From NCBI RefSeq assembly GCF_030272615.1, contig NC_081405.1:654680920-654744919 (forward strand): 64,000 bases of DNA. The letters are read 5' to 3'. Below, piece after piece: positions 33,545-44,527 of the stretch. Origin of the DNA: Cryptomeria japonica (Eukaryota > Streptophyta > Pinopsida > Cupressales > Cupressaceae). Each line of letters begins with the position of its first letter. The stretch's first letter is position 1. The notes beneath the pieces are model-generated. The model saw nothing but the letters and a program-made list of their open reading frames with translations, searched no databases and had not been told where the DNA came from. Position numbers and translations under genes: made by a program.

Positions 33545-34218
33545 AGATTAGAGCAGTTGCCAAATACAATCATGTATTTACAAAGAGTTTTAGTGCATCT
33601 ACAAAGACATGTTTGATTGCTCATATTGATGAGAGTTGGCTATGGCATAAGAGGTTGTGTCATGTTAATTTTGATTGTATTGTTAAGATCAGTTCAACAA
33701 AGGCAGATAGAAATATACATAAGATTATAAAGCCTCATAATTCGTTATGTAAGGAATATCAATTGGGAAAGCAAGTTAGAACTTCTTTTAAGAGCATACA
33801 TGATAAATCTAATGATGTGTTTGATTTGATTCATACTGACTTATGTGGTCTAGCAAGGACCAGAAGCTTTCAAGGTGATAGGTACTTCATGCTAATAATT
33901 GATGATTATTCTAGAATGATGTGGGTGACTTTTCTAAAGGAGAAGTTTGAAGCTTTTGAGAAATTCAAGATCTTTAAAGCAAAGGTGGAAACAGAAACTG
34001 GATTGAAAATCAAATGTCCGAGATCAGATCAAGGCGGTGATTTCACATCTCATGAATTTAACAGTTATTATGAGATAAATAGAATTAGGAGATAGTTATC
34101 TACACCCCAGACTCCTCAACAAAATGGAGTAGTGGGAAGGAAGAATAGAACGATTTTTGATGCAGCAAGAACCATGATGATGGAAGCCAAATTGCCTCAC
34201 ATCTACTAGAGAGAAGTA
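33545..34218 (+). pseudogene. Copia GAG-pre-integrase and integrase core
   Basis: Frame text runs SASTKTCLIAHIDESWLWHK-RLCHVNF (GAG-pre-integrase, W-H-K-R-L-x-H). Then FDLIHTDLCG gives the first catalytic Asp and CPRSDQGGDFTS the second. The third catalytic residue is lost: QQNGVVGRKNRT has Gly where the family has Glu (N-G-V-x-E-R-K-N-R). TAG stops interrupt at 34093 (expected Gln before LSTPQTPQQ) and 34208 (expected Trp in Y-W-R). The enzyme would have joined element DNA to the chromosome; this copy cannot. Confidence 0.85.
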
Positions 34219-34920
34219 GTGATTACAACGGCCTACACATTCAATAGAGTTCTTATCAAAGGTGAAACTGGTAAGACTCCTTATGAATTATGGTTTGGAC
34301 ATACACCTACTCTTAAATATTTCAAAATTTTTGGAAGTAAATGTTATATCAAAAGGGATGATTCAATTGGGAAGTTTGATCCTAGATGTGATGAAGGGAT
34401 ATTTCTTGGATATTCAATTCAGAGCAAAGCATATAGATGTTATAACAAAAGATTACACAAAATTGTTGAGAGCACAAATGTGAAAGTGGATGAACAATAC
34501 AAAGATCAATCTATATCATATGACAGAGAACCGACCGTTGAAGTGATCATAACTTTTTTAACAATGCCTCAACTAGTACAAGACACTGAGACAGTTACAC
34601 CGGTACAGTCAGAAAATTCAACTGTGACTGATGATCAGAACAAAGAACCCAAAGTTCAGAAGACACCAAGATATGTAAGATTAAATCATTCTGAAGATCA
34701 AATCATTGGAGACAGGAACAAGGGATTTATGACAAGAAGAAAACTGGCAAATGAAGAGGTATGTCTTATTTCTCAAATTAAACTGACATCTTTTATTGAA
34801 TCTTGTAAAGATAAATATTGGTTAAAGGCTATGGAAGATGAATTAGATCAGATAGAGAAGAATAAGACTTGGACTTTAGTTCCCTGGCCTAAAAATAAGA
34901 ATGCTATTGGAACTAAATAA
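34219..34920 (+). pseudogene. Copia integrase C-terminal part and reverse transcriptase start
   Basis: Open for 233 codons. It contains KTPYELWFGHTPTLKYFKIF, FDPRCDEGIFLGYS and the pre-RT segment with KYWLKAMEDELDQIEKNKTW and LVPWPKNKNAIGTK. The frame ends in TAA because a short deletion removed the usual W-V-F-R-N-K segment before LNKDGQVVRNKARLV, which follows immediately in another frame. Confidence 0.85.
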
Positions 34921-35853
34921 GGATGGTCAAGTTGTAAGAAACAAGGCTAGACTGGTTTGTAAAAGATATTCTCAAATGGAAGGAATTTATTATGGTGAGA
35001 CATTTGCACCAGTATCTAGAATGGAAGTTGTTAGACTATTTCTTGCCTATGCAGCATACAAGAACTATAAGGTCTATCAAATGGATGTGAAATGTTCATT
35101 TTTGAATGGTGAACCTAAGGAGGTATACATTGAGAAGCCTAATGGATTTTCACCAATAGATGACAAAGATATGGGTTGCAGGTTAAGGAAAGAATTATAT
35201 GGATTGAACAAGCTCCTAGAGCTTGGTATGCAAGGTTGGATAAATATCATTTGAAGCTTGGTTTTACCAAATGCAGTGTTGACAGTAATTTATATTACAA
35301 GATCAATGATGATGATATTCTAATTATTGAATTATTTATTGATGATATCATTTTTGGAGGTGAAGATAAATTGTGCATGGAATTTTCTAATAATATGAAG
35401 AATGAATTTGAAATGTCTATGACTGGTGAGATGAGATTTTTCTTAGGTTTACAGATTACTCAAAATAACAAAGGAATTTTTATCTATCAAACTAAGTATA
35501 TAAAGGAATTTTTGAAGAAGTTTGGTATGGATAATTCCAAACCAGTAAGTACTCCTATGGTGACAAGTGAGAAATTATCTATCAAAGACACATCTGGACC
35601 GATAAATTTGACAAGGTATAAGTCTATGATTCGTGGCTTGTTATATCTCACTCAGATTGGACTGGATATTATGAATGCAGTAAGTATTGTTTCAAGATAT
35701 CAAAGTAATCCTAAAGAAAATCATGAATATGCAGTAAAGAGGATATTCTGGTATTTGCAAGGAACAACAGAATATGGCTTATGGTACTCTAGAGATGATA
35801 ACTTCGCTTTATGTGCATATACAGATGCAGATTGGGCAGGAGATACTGATGAC
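34901..35853 (+). pseudogene. Copia reverse transcriptase
   Basis: Two overlapping frames (34901-35254 and 35176-35856) give KARLVCKRYSQMEGIYYGET, YQMDVKCSFLNGEPKEVYIE, then after a frameshift APRAWYARLDKYHLKLGF, ELFIDDIIFGG, MRFFLGLQI and KPVSTPM. The active-site Y-V-D-D is F-I-D-D, so both catalytic Asp residues remain. Length and landmark order fit RVT_2. Confidence 0.88.
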
Positions 35854-36288
35854 TAGAAGAGCACTTTTGGTGGAGCTTTCTTTCTTGGAAATAAATTGGT
35901 TTCATGGATCAGAAAAAAACAATCGTGCATTTATTTATCTACTACAGAAGCTGAATATGTTAAAGGAGCAACTAATTGCACTCAAGTCTTATGGATGAAG
36001 CAAATGTTGAAGGATATCAAGGTAAATTGCAGTGAACCGGTAGTTATCTATTGTGATAACTCTATAGCTATTGACATATCTAAGAATATGGTATTTCACT
36101 CTAGGACTAAGCACATATCAATAAAATATATCTTTCTGGAGGAAAAGGTGGAAGAAAAGGAAGTCAAATTGGTTTTTATGAACACTAAAGAGCAGATTGC
36201 AAATATATTCACTGAACTGTTGTCTAAGGAATCATTTGAATATTTGAGAGACAGGCTAGGGGTATCTACCCCTTTGATAGAAACTTAA
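35800..36288 (+). pseudogene. Copia RNase H
   Basis: DADWAGDTDD is followed by a TAG stop and KSTFGGAFFLGNKLVSWIRK, then CIYLSTTEAEYVKGATNCTQ, VVIYCDNSIAIDISKN, RTKHISIKYIFLEEKV and the C-terminal ELLSKESFEYLRDRLGV. All landmarks of the Copia RNase H are present, with catalytic Asp/Glu residues in D-A-D, T-E-A-E and C-D-N. The single stop sits where Arg/Gln precedes K-S-T. It ends in TAA at 36288. Confidence 0.88.
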
Positions 36289-36651
36289 TTGATGGAGAAG
36301 AGCATTAGTCCGGTATGCATCATCAACTTTATCCTTTGCTCTGGATTGATGTAGTGGTGCTACTACTTAGGGGGGTAGTTAGCTTTGAGATTCATAGGAT
36401 TTTGATATCTATGTCATATCTTTTGCATTGATGTCAAAGGGGGAGATTTATATGTGAAAAATAATGTCATAATATGTCATATGGGAGAGATTTGGATCGG
36501 TTTTAGTTTGGAAAACACTCCTTAGGGGGGATTGCTGGGATTTTTCAGTTTTTCATTGTTATATCTTCTATGAGAAATTTTTGGCATTTCTCGACATTTA
36601 GATGTTTTCTTTTTCACATCTAGTGTTGCTATCAGTGCCAAAGGGGGAGAT
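36289..36651 (+). other. Copia #2 3' non-coding region with repeated polypurine tracts
   Basis: Four G-rich purine runs occur: cttaggggggtagtt (36367), caaagggggagattta (36428), cttaggggggattgc (36521) and the PPT proper caaagggggagattg (36639), which touches the LTR start. The second is an almost exact copy of the PPT proper. Confidence 0.7.
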
Positions 36652-37887
36652 TGTTGGCAATATCAAGGAATTGATTATGTATTGCATTGATGTCAACACT
36701 AGCTGTTATGATTAGTTACCAACAGACAGATTTTGGTTACCTGTAGAAGAACCAGTGTTACTGATAGAAGGGACTATCAGATGGATACTACCGACATGTT
36801 TGGATCAATGGAATATGTTTGGTTTGAATTTTCTGGAATATGTTTTGGTCAGTTGATATTGACTTGATGATCGGATGCTATCATACAGTATAGTAACCTA
36901 TACCGGTAAGGGTTTAAGGTTTTATCAGCAGAGCTTTTATTGAGAATCTTTGATAAGATGCATAAGTGGTGTTGGTGCTGCTTCTATATGGAATTCAAGA
37001 TGCAGAAGGTGATCTTTGTTCATGCCTCGACTAATTGGAGTCATCACTTTGGCATGTGTGGACCCAAATTAGATCCGGTACCTATTCAGGTTATGGACCG
37101 GTATCATGTAACGTGCTATTAAGTGTTCTCTACATGTTACTGGGATGATTTCTGAATTGGTTAAAGAACATGTTCTGGTCTAAATTCGACATGGTATATC
37201 ATTGTAATGTGGATGTATGTAATGATCTTATTGTAATATCTTTTAGGTGGATGACCTAATTGGTTTAGGCCTTAGGGTTTGTATAAATTGATGTAAGATC
37301 TCATTGTAGATCATGGTGGTCATAGTCATGGAATGAAATATCATATGCGAAGGAGATTTTTTTGATCATAGGTGATTGAATTGGGTTTATGTAAGAGGGC
37401 AAAGGACTCCAGTATTGACCTTAACTGAGACTGCAATCAGGCATGGTAGATGCTATCATTGGCGGTTCATTCTTATGGATTGTTGTCCAATTATATTTAG
37501 GTGGTTATAACCTCTCTATAGTCGATGAGACTCCTTTATAATGAGTAATACGCTCTAGGCAGTGTGTCATCCTGCATGTGTAGGCCCCTTATTGTATCAC
37601 ATACTTTTTGCAAAAGTATTATCTGACTGTGGGTAGGCTTCCCACCATGGTTTTTTCCTTTACCGGGTTTTCCACATACAAATCATGGTGTTATGTGGTA
37701 TGGTTGCATTGTGTTGATTCTTTGTTTCATACTTAAGTTTTATTGCTTACCGATATCTATTTTTGCTATCCCTATATTCAATGTTTATGTGCTCTGGTTA
37801 AAGGTTATAAAGTGGTTTGATTAATATAATTTTTTGACAACTGATTCACCCCTCCCTTCTCTCAATTGTCCACCGATTATTATAACA
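36652..37887 (+). mobile_element. 3' LTR of Copia #2
   Basis: Starts TGTTGGCAAT right after the PPT and ends TTATTATAACA (37887), giving 1236 bp with TGTT...AACA ends. gattcacccctcccttctct (37846-37865) near the end is typical of one group of plant Copia LTRs. The next five bases, gactc, belong to the target. Confidence 0.8.
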
Positions 37888-39200
37888 GACTCTACATACC
37901 TTTCCATGAGACTTGTAAGTGGTTCTAAACTATTGTTTTCTTTGTGGAGTCTCTTAGACCATTGGTACCTTTATGGGTGTCCTTCTAATCATCAAAAATT
38001 CACCAACTTGTGGGGTAGCATGTTGAGAGGGTAAGTTTACACTTTCCTCATCTTTCTCTTGCACAAATTGAGTTCTCCTCTCATTCCCATGAGAACTTGA
38101 GCCTTGCTTATCCAAGAACTTGAAAGGTAGATGGCCAAATTGGTTGCAGTTGTAACACTTTCTAGAGAAGGTATTAGTACCCCAACCTTGTCCATTGAAC
38201 CTAACTCTCCCATTAGGCCTTTTTCCCCTAAAGCTTCCTCTTTGGTTTGTGCTTGGTTCTTGACTATTACTATATTATTCTTATGGTTTAAAGGACTATA
38301 TTCTTCCCCCAAAGTATCCTCCGCCCCTATGATTTTTTCTTCTATCTATAGACTATTGTTCTTGTCCCCTTTTAATCTTTTCTTCTTCCCTCACTACCAA
38401 TTGGAAGCACTCTTCCACACTTCTAGGAGTAGCAAGACTTAGTTGATCATGAATGTTGAACCTAAGTCCATTTATATACCTTGAAATATTCTTGACCTCA
38501 TCTTCATGGTGACCTTCTCTCATGCTCCACTTGTGGAACTCTTCAATATAATCCATCACATCCAAGTCTTTTTGCTTTAAATTCTGCAATTTCCTAGGTT
38601 TGGATTAAATAATCACCTAATAGGAATTGACCCTTCACCTTGGACACCATTATGTCCCATGAATTGATCTTTGGTTTTCCTCTCCTCATCCTCTCTGATT
38701 CAACATATTTCCACCATGTAATTGCTAGTCCTTTCAACTTTGTCTTGGCCAATTTGACCTTTCATTCTTTCGGTACCTCTTTGTATTCAAAGTAGTTGTC
38801 TAGAGAATCAATCCAATCTTGCACTTATTCATTGTTCATCTTCCCACTAAATATGGGTAACTCCATTTTTGGATCAAGTTGATCCTATTTCACATCCTTC
38901 AGCATTCTCAAAAACCTTCTTTCATTTGGATCCATCTCTGGCTCATTAGATCCCCCTTAAGGGCCTTCATTCAAAGCCCCATTCTCTTCCTCATTGTCAC
39001 TTTATTCCTCAGTGACCCTACCTCTTCCTAGGATTGCTTATATGGCTGATAATGTGGCTAGGACCCCATCCTAAGAATCCTTTATGGTTCTCACTTCTCT
39101 GGTTAGGACTGTATTTCCTTTCAAAGGCATCTTGTCCTTCCACCTTCACAACCACTTCTTCACACTACCACCTTCCTTTCACTTCCTCAATTAGAACCTA
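37888..39200 (-). pseudogene. Gypsy #4 gag with zinc knuckle and protease start
   Basis: Minus-strand landmarks in order: LRMLKDVK and LDPKMELPIFSGKMNNE (near 38900); VQDWIDSLDNYFEYKEVPKE; KTKLKGLAITWWKYVESERM; INSWDIMVSKVKGQF. These form the Retrotrans_gag domain. After frameshifts come DVMDYIEEFHKWSMREGHHE and RFNIHDQLSLATPRSVEECF (38589-38353). The zinc knuckle CYNCNQFGHLPFKF (near 38155) has Phe for the last Cys. KSHGKVCRV at 37888-37914 is the segment just before the protease D-S-G, where Copia #2 inserted. Confidence 0.85.
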
Positions 39201-39201
39201 T

Positions 39202-39213
39202 GATCTAATACCA
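39202..39213 (-). other. Primer-binding site of Gypsy #4
   Basis: The minus strand reads AGTGGTATTAGATC, one change from the initiator-Met tRNA PBS TGGTATCAGA. Confidence 0.7.
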
Positions 39214-39216
39214 CTT

Positions 39217-40570
39217 GATACAGAGAAGGACACCAAATTCACAAAAAAACCTAAACCAATCATCTACAAAAGAACATGTGACCATTAAATGGAGATCTTT
39301 CTCCCAACTCACCTATCTTCCTCACTAGGTCTCTTATACATAGACCGGTTTGGGCACAAACTTGGTGTAGGATTCCAAATGATGAAATACTTCAAGAGAA
39401 GACTTTTAAAACATCTTAGGACATCAATAAAAATTCTCCCATGCATAGGTATGAGTCTCTAACAAATTCTTTTATGAGTTTCTTCACAAACAGACGAATC
39501 TCCTAGTAACTGTACTCAAAAGGGTTTTCAAGGCATAACTTTGTGTACGAATGGTTTTAGGATATAAAAATGGAATTTATGAGTACCCGTTTTACTCATC
39601 TACAACATATAAACTTGTATCTTGGGGTTGTTTTAGAAAGTACCCCTCTGTTTTTTACTGGTAATTTGCCAACTACGCCTAATTAGACCACTTTTCTAAA
39701 GCAAGTGCCAACAATTCAAGTGCCAAACTTCAAAACTCAACTCCATAGGTTGAGACACATCACATAGTATCCAAATTTTCAGATTACAACACCTATTTTC
39801 ACCATCCAAGTATCAAATACGAAATCCTCACTTCTACTTATGTTCACTAGGCCTAACACATGGAGATGTTAGGATAATTTTGTCTCAAAAGTGATCCAAA
39901 CTCCACTTCCTGGAAAAATGCTCAAAAAACAATCTATAGTACCCATATCCCTTCCATTCCACCAATTTTGGAAATTCAAAAAGGTGGAATGGAGATTTTA
40001 TTCTCATTTTTCTCTTCAAACCCTTAGAACTAGGGTTTTTGGACAATTTTCATAAAATCCCTACAAAATACTCAAAACCTTACGGAAATTAATGAAACCA
40101 ATGCCAAATGAAAGAAGAATCAAAGAAATTTCAAACTCATCTAGTTTGAGACTGCAAAACATCCATACAGGCATGTGATTCATGCTGCAATAGAGCAAAA
40201 ATAGGAAAAAGTGAAGGGAACAAAGCTTGTTTTTTATTATTTATACTGCAAATCTCTTCAACAAAAACCACCTCGAGTCTAAGGAGTAGATGCATATATG
40301 TTTGACCTCCAAATAACTTGGGAACCAATGTTCATGACCACTTTTTGAATTTACAATCCTTGGTTCTCCCAAATACATCATAAAGACATAAAATAACATT
40401 GCAAATTTTACATCTTTTGACAATATGGACAAACTAGACCAAATGGACCCTATATGACCCAAATATATCAAAAATGGTCCTCAAGGACCTTATTACATAT
40501 AGAGAAGCACAAAACTCAAAATGAAACCCCTAAGTACATTATGAACTCCAAGTGACCTTGGTGGCCCTGT
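39217..40570 (-). mobile_element. 5' LTR of Gypsy #4
   Basis: Non-coding stretch outside the PBS; on the minus strand a possible start is TGGTACAGGGCC (40574 downwards). The outer border is uncertain by some tens of bases because it meets the exon-like sequence that begins near 40571. Short frames inside (40137-40471) are not genes. Confidence 0.5.
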
Positions 40571-41150
40571 ACCATTGATCCCCCACCTCCAGTATAGCAT
40601 CTAGATATTATTGTCGAGGCAACGCCATTGACTATATTGGCTATTCACTCTTTGAGTAGCCTTTTGGCTTCTCAAGCTAGGGCACTAGCTCAACATTTTG
40701 GTAATGCTAGCGGTGACTCTGGTAGCACCGACGACACATCCTCTTCGGCTCCACATATTTGTGTGTTGCATACTTGTGTTATGTGCAATCAAGTATGCTT
40801 AGGTCCTATTGGAGAGCCTATTCATCATCCTACAGACACTATTGATTATGAGGTGCATGACATGCCTAATGCACTAGATGTAATGACAAGGACTGGAGCA
40901 TACCCTAGGGAGTCCCCACATGCTAGAGATGAGGAGGTACCTTCATCACACATTGACAATACAGTGGTAAGACTTGTAATTTCATAGTGCATTTTATTTT
41001 AAATGAATATTTATAAGAGATAGTATTAATTAATAGCATTTATATACATGGGCTATTTAATAGTTGATGTCTGAGGATGAGTTATCACATGTCCATGATG
41101 ACACCTTAACAACCATTTCATTTGGCCTTGATAGCTATATGATACATATA
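40571..41150 (+). pseudogene. Truncated second copy of the ten-exon gene family
   Basis: Two exons match exons 2 and 4 of the gene at 16995-19743. The first (about 40571-40966) contains IIVEATPLTILAI, comparable to LQVATTLTGAI, and a Cys-rich CVLHTCVMCNQVCLG, comparable to CVSCSGICSG; it ends at a clean donor GTG/GTAAGA. After 97 bases an acceptor AATAG precedes the second exon (41064 onward), LMSEDELSHVHDDTLTTISF followed by GLDSY. This aligns with the other copy through D-E-(M/L)-S, D-D, I-x-F-G-L and Y. Exon 3 is absent. A TAG stop occurs near 40595. It is cut on the left by Gypsy #4 and on the right near 41230 by Copia-type sequence. Confidence 0.55.
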
Positions 41151-41240
41151 TTATTGCACCTAGTTATCAACATTTTTTATTGTATACATGATTTTCATTT
41201 AAATTATCATCAATTAAATTACATAGTAACTGTTGCATTG

Positions 41241-43480
41241 TGTTGTCATTGATGTCAACCGGTATAGAGGAATGCAACTGGTATGATAGATTGTTGGTAC
41301 AACCATCATTGATGTCAATCGGTATAGGAGAAGAATTGATGTGTTGTCATTGGTGATCATCAGTATGCAGAAGGATGAACCGATATGTACCGGTATGCTA
41401 GTGGTGTAGTTAAGAGATCGATGAGTAAAAGGTTGTTGACATACTGATGCATACAACTGGCATGAGAGATAAGGCATACTGGGAGGATAATTGTGATGAA
41501 GATGCGAAATGTTATTTGAATCACATCAACACTGGAGGTGATTTGTGTAGGACACTAGATTACTAGTATGATGTTAACTAGCAGAACTCCCACCAGATGA
41601 AGAAGCTACCACAGGTTTTGTGAATATTTGGATAGAATAAGATGCTTCTATGAGAAAGATGACATATGGAAAGATATCAGGACATATGTCAAGATGAAGA
41701 TGTATCCTCCCCTTTGTGAAGTCACACTTGTACCAGCAGAATGATTCCCTGAGATAGGTAGGTGATTGAATTTAGAGATAAGAAGAATAAGTGGAAGATG
41801 AGAAACCCTCTAGAGCATGAGATCAGAAATGCACATTGGATAAGCAAGTGAAAAAATGGTGTGCTACCAGAACAGTGAATGAAGAATGACGAATTGAGAT
41901 GGTGTGTTTATCATCTTGACAAACTAGTTAAGAGGAGAATTAGTTAGATGAAGAAGGATGCTAGTGAGTCTGCAGGAACATACATGGTGACACTGGGATG
42001 CAGATGAAGGTTAGTGCAAAACAGTTGGAGTTTGATGACTTGGTGTCAACAATGTGTCTCACCGAAAAGAAGGAAAGTATGTTGTCCATCGGAAGACACA
42101 TCTATTGGAATCTGCACTGGTGATAGTTGACATGTTATGTCAACTGGTAAAACATCAGAGAAGAGACAAGGAAGATAAGGTTGTCACCTGATAAAGAGGA
42201 GTGCAAAAAACTAAAGGCTAAGGAGAGTTATCAGAGTAGCTATGTTGCCAACAAGTGAACATATTCACAAAGGTGTTTCACCAACACAGAAGTGAAGTGA
42301 AGAATTAAGGGTTTCACCGACATGAAGGAAAGGATATGCTATCGATCAGAAGAAGATGTGCATAATGTTGCTGCAAAATGAACAAAGGTACTACATCAGT
42401 AAGACCAAGAAGTCATTGGAAAGAAGGTTAACTAGAAAGGTAATTTGTGTCAGTAGGTGTATACTAGTTAAGCGTGTGAGCAATGATTAAGCATGAATCA
42501 ACTCAGTGAGCAGAGGTGGATACCGATAGTGATGCCACATGGAGATGAAGTGGAAAACATACATGAATTGGCGGATGGAACATGCATAGGTCGGTGAAGT
42601 GAGGTTGGTAAGGTAGTTGGCGATTGGTCTAGCATTAATGGTGACTACAAAGCTTGAGGATTCACGGAAGAGGTTTGCGGCTTGAGATCCAGGATAGATT
42701 GATTGTGCAGGCTAGGTTGGTGAAGGAAACAACAAAGTCATTTATGGTGTTTGACCAAGGGATAAACTGACAAATTGAATGCAGGATGCCAAACATAGAA
42801 AGCGTGTTCTAGAAGACATGAAAATGGCACTAATGTGTAGATAGCGGCATGGGCGATTAGATCATATAAGATCTGATTGGATTTGGTTTGCCTCTAGGGT
42901 GATGAGGAAGCCCTAACCACTTGTGATTTGAATTGGCTTTTGGTGGGAAGACTGGGCTATAAATATGCAAGCCAAAGATATTGTTAAGTGTTGTTGGATG
43001 GGAGAGGATATAGCTACTACGAAGTCATTGAGTGTTGAATAAGAGAGTTAGATCAGTTAGAGTGAAAATAGAAGAAGATAACAGTGTCTGAGTGAGTAAA
43101 GGTTAGATCGGTGATAAGGTTTAACAGAGGGTTTTACCGATATGGTTTAAGCAACCGGTATAGTAGCTGGCTTGCACTAGAGAAGATAATGAGTAGGTGC
43201 TTGTACTGACAGGAAGACAACAAAGGGTGTTGGAGTGCAACACTATGTAGGAGAGATCTGACGAAGCAAATGCAGAGCAAGGTAACCGGTAGAGTGTAAA
43301 CCGGTAAAACAACAACAAAGAGAGGTGAACCAGTGCAACAGAGAAGGTGTCTCACCAACAGAGTGAAGTATATGAAATGGTTACAAGATTCACTTGTAAC
43401 AATACAACTACTTTTGTATTTGATGCTATCATTGTGATCACTAAGTTGTAGCTCAATGCAGGGGTTGTAGCTCCTTGGGT
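41241..43480 (+). mobile_element. Copia-type LTR region, left part
   Basis: Starts tgttgtcattgatgtcaacc, similar in wording to the early part of the Copia #2 LTR (tgcattgatgtcaacac, 36682). No protein signal is seen. The ccggta or ctggta motif recurs through the first 300 bases and again near 43150-43310. It stops at 43480, where Gypsy #3 begins, and its continuation is at 62080. Whether the whole 2.2 kb is LTR or partly interior is unclear. Confidence 0.5.
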
Positions 43481-44506
43481 ATGTAATACCCTAAAAATGG
43501 TCATCCAAACCATGGGCCCCTAATCTCGACAACATCACCAAGGTCCTAACCAAAGGCAATGAAATCAATCTTCAGCACACAATTAATTCTTTAATCATCA
43601 AATGTCACATGGCAAAATTAATCAACCAATATTAATTAAATATTTATTTAATTAATCGATCATTCCAAGTAAATCATTTTTAAACAATTATCTTATTTAT
43701 TTTATTAAATATCCTAGCATATTTAATTAAATAAATCAATTTGCCATCAAATCTTCAAAAAAGGAAATAAATCAAAAAAAGGAATCAATTGACCAAAAAA
43801 GAATTAAAAATTTGAGAAAAGAAATCAATTGGAGATAATCTTGAAAAACAAATTATAAATTGATAATTAATCTCAAACAAAATAATTAAAATAATTAAAT
43901 ATTTAAATTGAATGAAATAGAGAATAAATCAGTTTTTTTTTATTTTATCTTAATTTTAGTTCAATTTCCTTTAAAACTGAGAAAAGCATCCAATCACATC
44001 AATTCACCTAGATTGTGCTTCCTCTTGGAAAATCTTGACCGCTCATCATCATTGATCTCAGCCTTTGGTTTCTTTCTGAATTTTCTATAAATTCAGCCTC
44101 TCGTCTCTCATTCAAAAATCCTGGAGAATATAGTGTTATTGTGTTGTTGTTTTTTCTAGGTTCATTGAGAATTTGCATTGAGATATTGCATATTAATTAC
44201 TTCATATTTCTTAAATCATTTAGCTTAAATATTCATATATTGTTTAAATTATGTTTGATTAATCTTGCATCCATTTAGCTGATATTCATGCTCATATAGA
44301 TTAAAAAACCTTCGTTTAGGTGTTGTCTAGTCACTGGATAGCTTAGCAATCTGAGAGAAATCTAAACTCGCATCTACTAGAAGCCAATTGGTCAATTTGT
44401 TATGGTTTTCATATTCATGTTTATATCTATCTAACCATACATTTAATGACTTAATTGAAGTGTTGTGTATTCCAGATATAGATACAAGTCCACTTTTCAC
44501 ACACAT
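43481..44506 (+). mobile_element. 5' LTR of Gypsy #3
   Basis: ATGTAATACC...CACACACAT, 1026 bp. Contains AT-rich ttaattaaatatttatttaa near its start and a TATA-like tctataaattcag (44087), a plausible promoter. The frame 43908-44090 recurs in the 3' LTR (61481-61663) only because they are copies. Confidence 0.92.
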
Positions 44507-44527
44507 TTTTGGCACCCACCATGGGGC
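44507..44527 (+). other. Primer-binding site of Gypsy #3
   Basis: TTTTGGCACCCACCATGGGG directly after the LTR. One base before the second CCC and one before GGGG differ from the common plant form TTTGGCGCCCACCGTGGGG, both as G-to-A changes. Confidence 0.75.

Larger units (their letters stand above)
33545..37887 (+). mobile_element. Copia #2, 5'-truncated with complete 3' LTR
   Basis: Order on the plus strand: GAG-pre-integrase, integrase, reverse transcriptase, RNase H, PPT, 3' LTR (36652-37887). Gag, protease and 5' LTR are missing. It sits inside the protease region of Gypsy #4: the minus-strand text KSHGKVCRV of Gypsy #4 stops exactly at 37888. Fewer stops than Copia #1 suggest a younger insertion. 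Confidence 0.85.
37888..40570 (-). mobile_element. Gypsy #4, 5' part (LTR, PBS, gag, protease start)
   Basis: On the minus strand: 5' LTR from near 40570 to about 39217, PBS at 39213, gag, zinc knuckle and the start of the protease, cut by Copia #2 at 37888. No pol part is in view. Confidence 0.75.

Noticed and set aside
43908-44090. 60-codon frame conserved at 61481-61663
   Set aside because: Both lie in the two LTRs of Gypsy #3 and are conserved only as copies of one LTR.
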